Assembly: GCA_934256595.1 (NCBI GenBank)
Contig: CAKQOW010000080.1
Location: 1 to 6,082, forward strand
DNA: 6,082 bases
Direction: 5' to 3'
Origin: an uncultured Clostridia bacterium
GTDB lineage: Bacteria; Bacillota; Clostridia; Peptostreptococcales; Anaerovoracaceae
Numbering within the stretch: the stretch's first letter is position 1; every line of letters starts with the position of its first letter. Both the position numbers and the translations under genes were made by a program. The notes under the pieces were generated by a model, which saw only the letters and a program-made list of their open reading frames with translations, searched no databases and had not been told where the DNA came from. Shown piece after piece: positions 6,007 through 6,082 of the stretch.

Positions 6007-6034
6007 ATTTGCTCTGCAAATGGGGTTAGGTCAT
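6007..6034 (-). repeat. Repeat copy A (28 nt) containing the stop codon of the right-hand gene
   Basis: The minus strand reads ATGACCTAACCCC then ATTTGC-AGA-GCAAAT, matching the copy at 5837-5864 in 25 of 28 positions, with all differences in the hairpin loop. The offset is exactly 170 nt. The first nine bases are the last two codons and the stop codon of the gene at 6082-6026. A 19-nt exact match plus a conserved 6-nt arm cannot reasonably be chance in a window this size. Confidence 0.9.
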
Positions 6035-6082
6035 TTCGCCGTAGCTTTCAACCAATCGCTCTATGCGCTCTTGGGAAAGCCT
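6026..6082 (-). CDS. C-terminal end of an unidentified protein (18 codons plus stop)
   Basis: Only one of the three minus-strand frames is open from the right edge to TAA at 6028-6026. It reads RLSQERIERLVESYGEMT, a charged, amphipathic helix typical of a real protein tail. Eighteen codons are too few to prove coding or to name a family, and an open run this short has a fair chance of being random. It does not resemble the cysteine-rich SCIFF peptide. The last codons and the stop lie inside repeat copy A, so the C-terminus may have been altered or supplied by the repeat. It may be a mobile-element or regulatory gene, but nothing visible decides. Confidence 0.4.
   Translation of the reverse strand, partial: RLSQERIERLVESYGEMT

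Larger units (their letters stand above)
5804..6025 (-). other. Structured non-coding leader upstream of scfB
   Basis: No open frame with multiple cysteines exists here, so scfA is not present. Seen are the two 28-nt repeat copies and three dyads between them. The first is GAGTTC...GAACTC (5961-5989), which can refold to TTCTTAC-TGTT-GTAAGAA (5969-5986). The second is AAGACTT...AAGTCTT (5914-5954), enclosing a perfect TGATTTAT-GAA-ATAAATCA stem. The third is the AAATTGC/GCAATTT hairpin (5873-5903). A weak promoter-like pair on the minus strand, TTCATA (5935-5930), 16 nt, TAAAAT (5913-5908), overlaps the second dyad. How scfB is transcribed is therefore unclear. Confidence 0.6.

Overview
The window looks like a chromosomal segment of a strictly anaerobic low-to-moderate-GC Firmicute (Clostridia). 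The evidence is a SCIFF-peptide maturase (a radical SAM family typical of Clostridia), a monomeric group-B-type [FeFe] hydrogenase, strong AGGAGG-type ribosome binding sites, and T-rich intrinsic terminators. All genes I can support lie on the minus strand. The long plus-strand frames are antisense shadows.

Layout in the direction of transcription (right to left). At 6082-6026 the last 18 codons of an unidentified gene enter from the right edge. At 6025-5804 there is a hairpin-rich leader bounded by two copies of a 28-nt repeat spaced exactly 170 nt apart. An apparent three-gene operon follows: scfB (5803-4427), a small four-helix membrane protein (4413-4084) and a DUF2238/YjdF-like membrane protein (4059-3472). 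It is closed by a good intrinsic terminator (3452-3411). A 432-nt gap (3471-3040) holds four hairpins and the promoter of the next gene. The [FeFe] hydrogenase gene (3039-1600) has its own extended -10 promoter, with a palindrome across the -35 box, and a terminator whose T-run overlaps the next promoter. The last gene (1400 to beyond base 1) is an AlbA_2/HATPase_c_4 ATP-binding regulator. It is read from a promoter followed by a striking array of about 11-bp repeats.

How the parts may fit together. ScfB installs thioether crosslinks in the six-cysteine SCIFF peptide. Its substrate gene scfA, usually just upstream, is not in the window; repeats and an unrelated-looking gene end occupy that place. 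The two membrane proteins are tightly coupled to scfB but have no assigned role in SCIFF biology. The hydrogenase is a stand-alone unit using low-potential iron-sulfur chemistry, and a functional link to scfB is only inference. The regulator at the left end appears to be independently transcribed and possibly autoregulated through its repeat array.

The most unusual structures are the helically phased operator-like array at 1424-1511, the 170-nt-spaced repeat pair that supplies the stop codon of the right-hand gene, and the structured intergenic region at 3184-3408. I see no tRNA, rRNA, CRISPR array or transposase gene.
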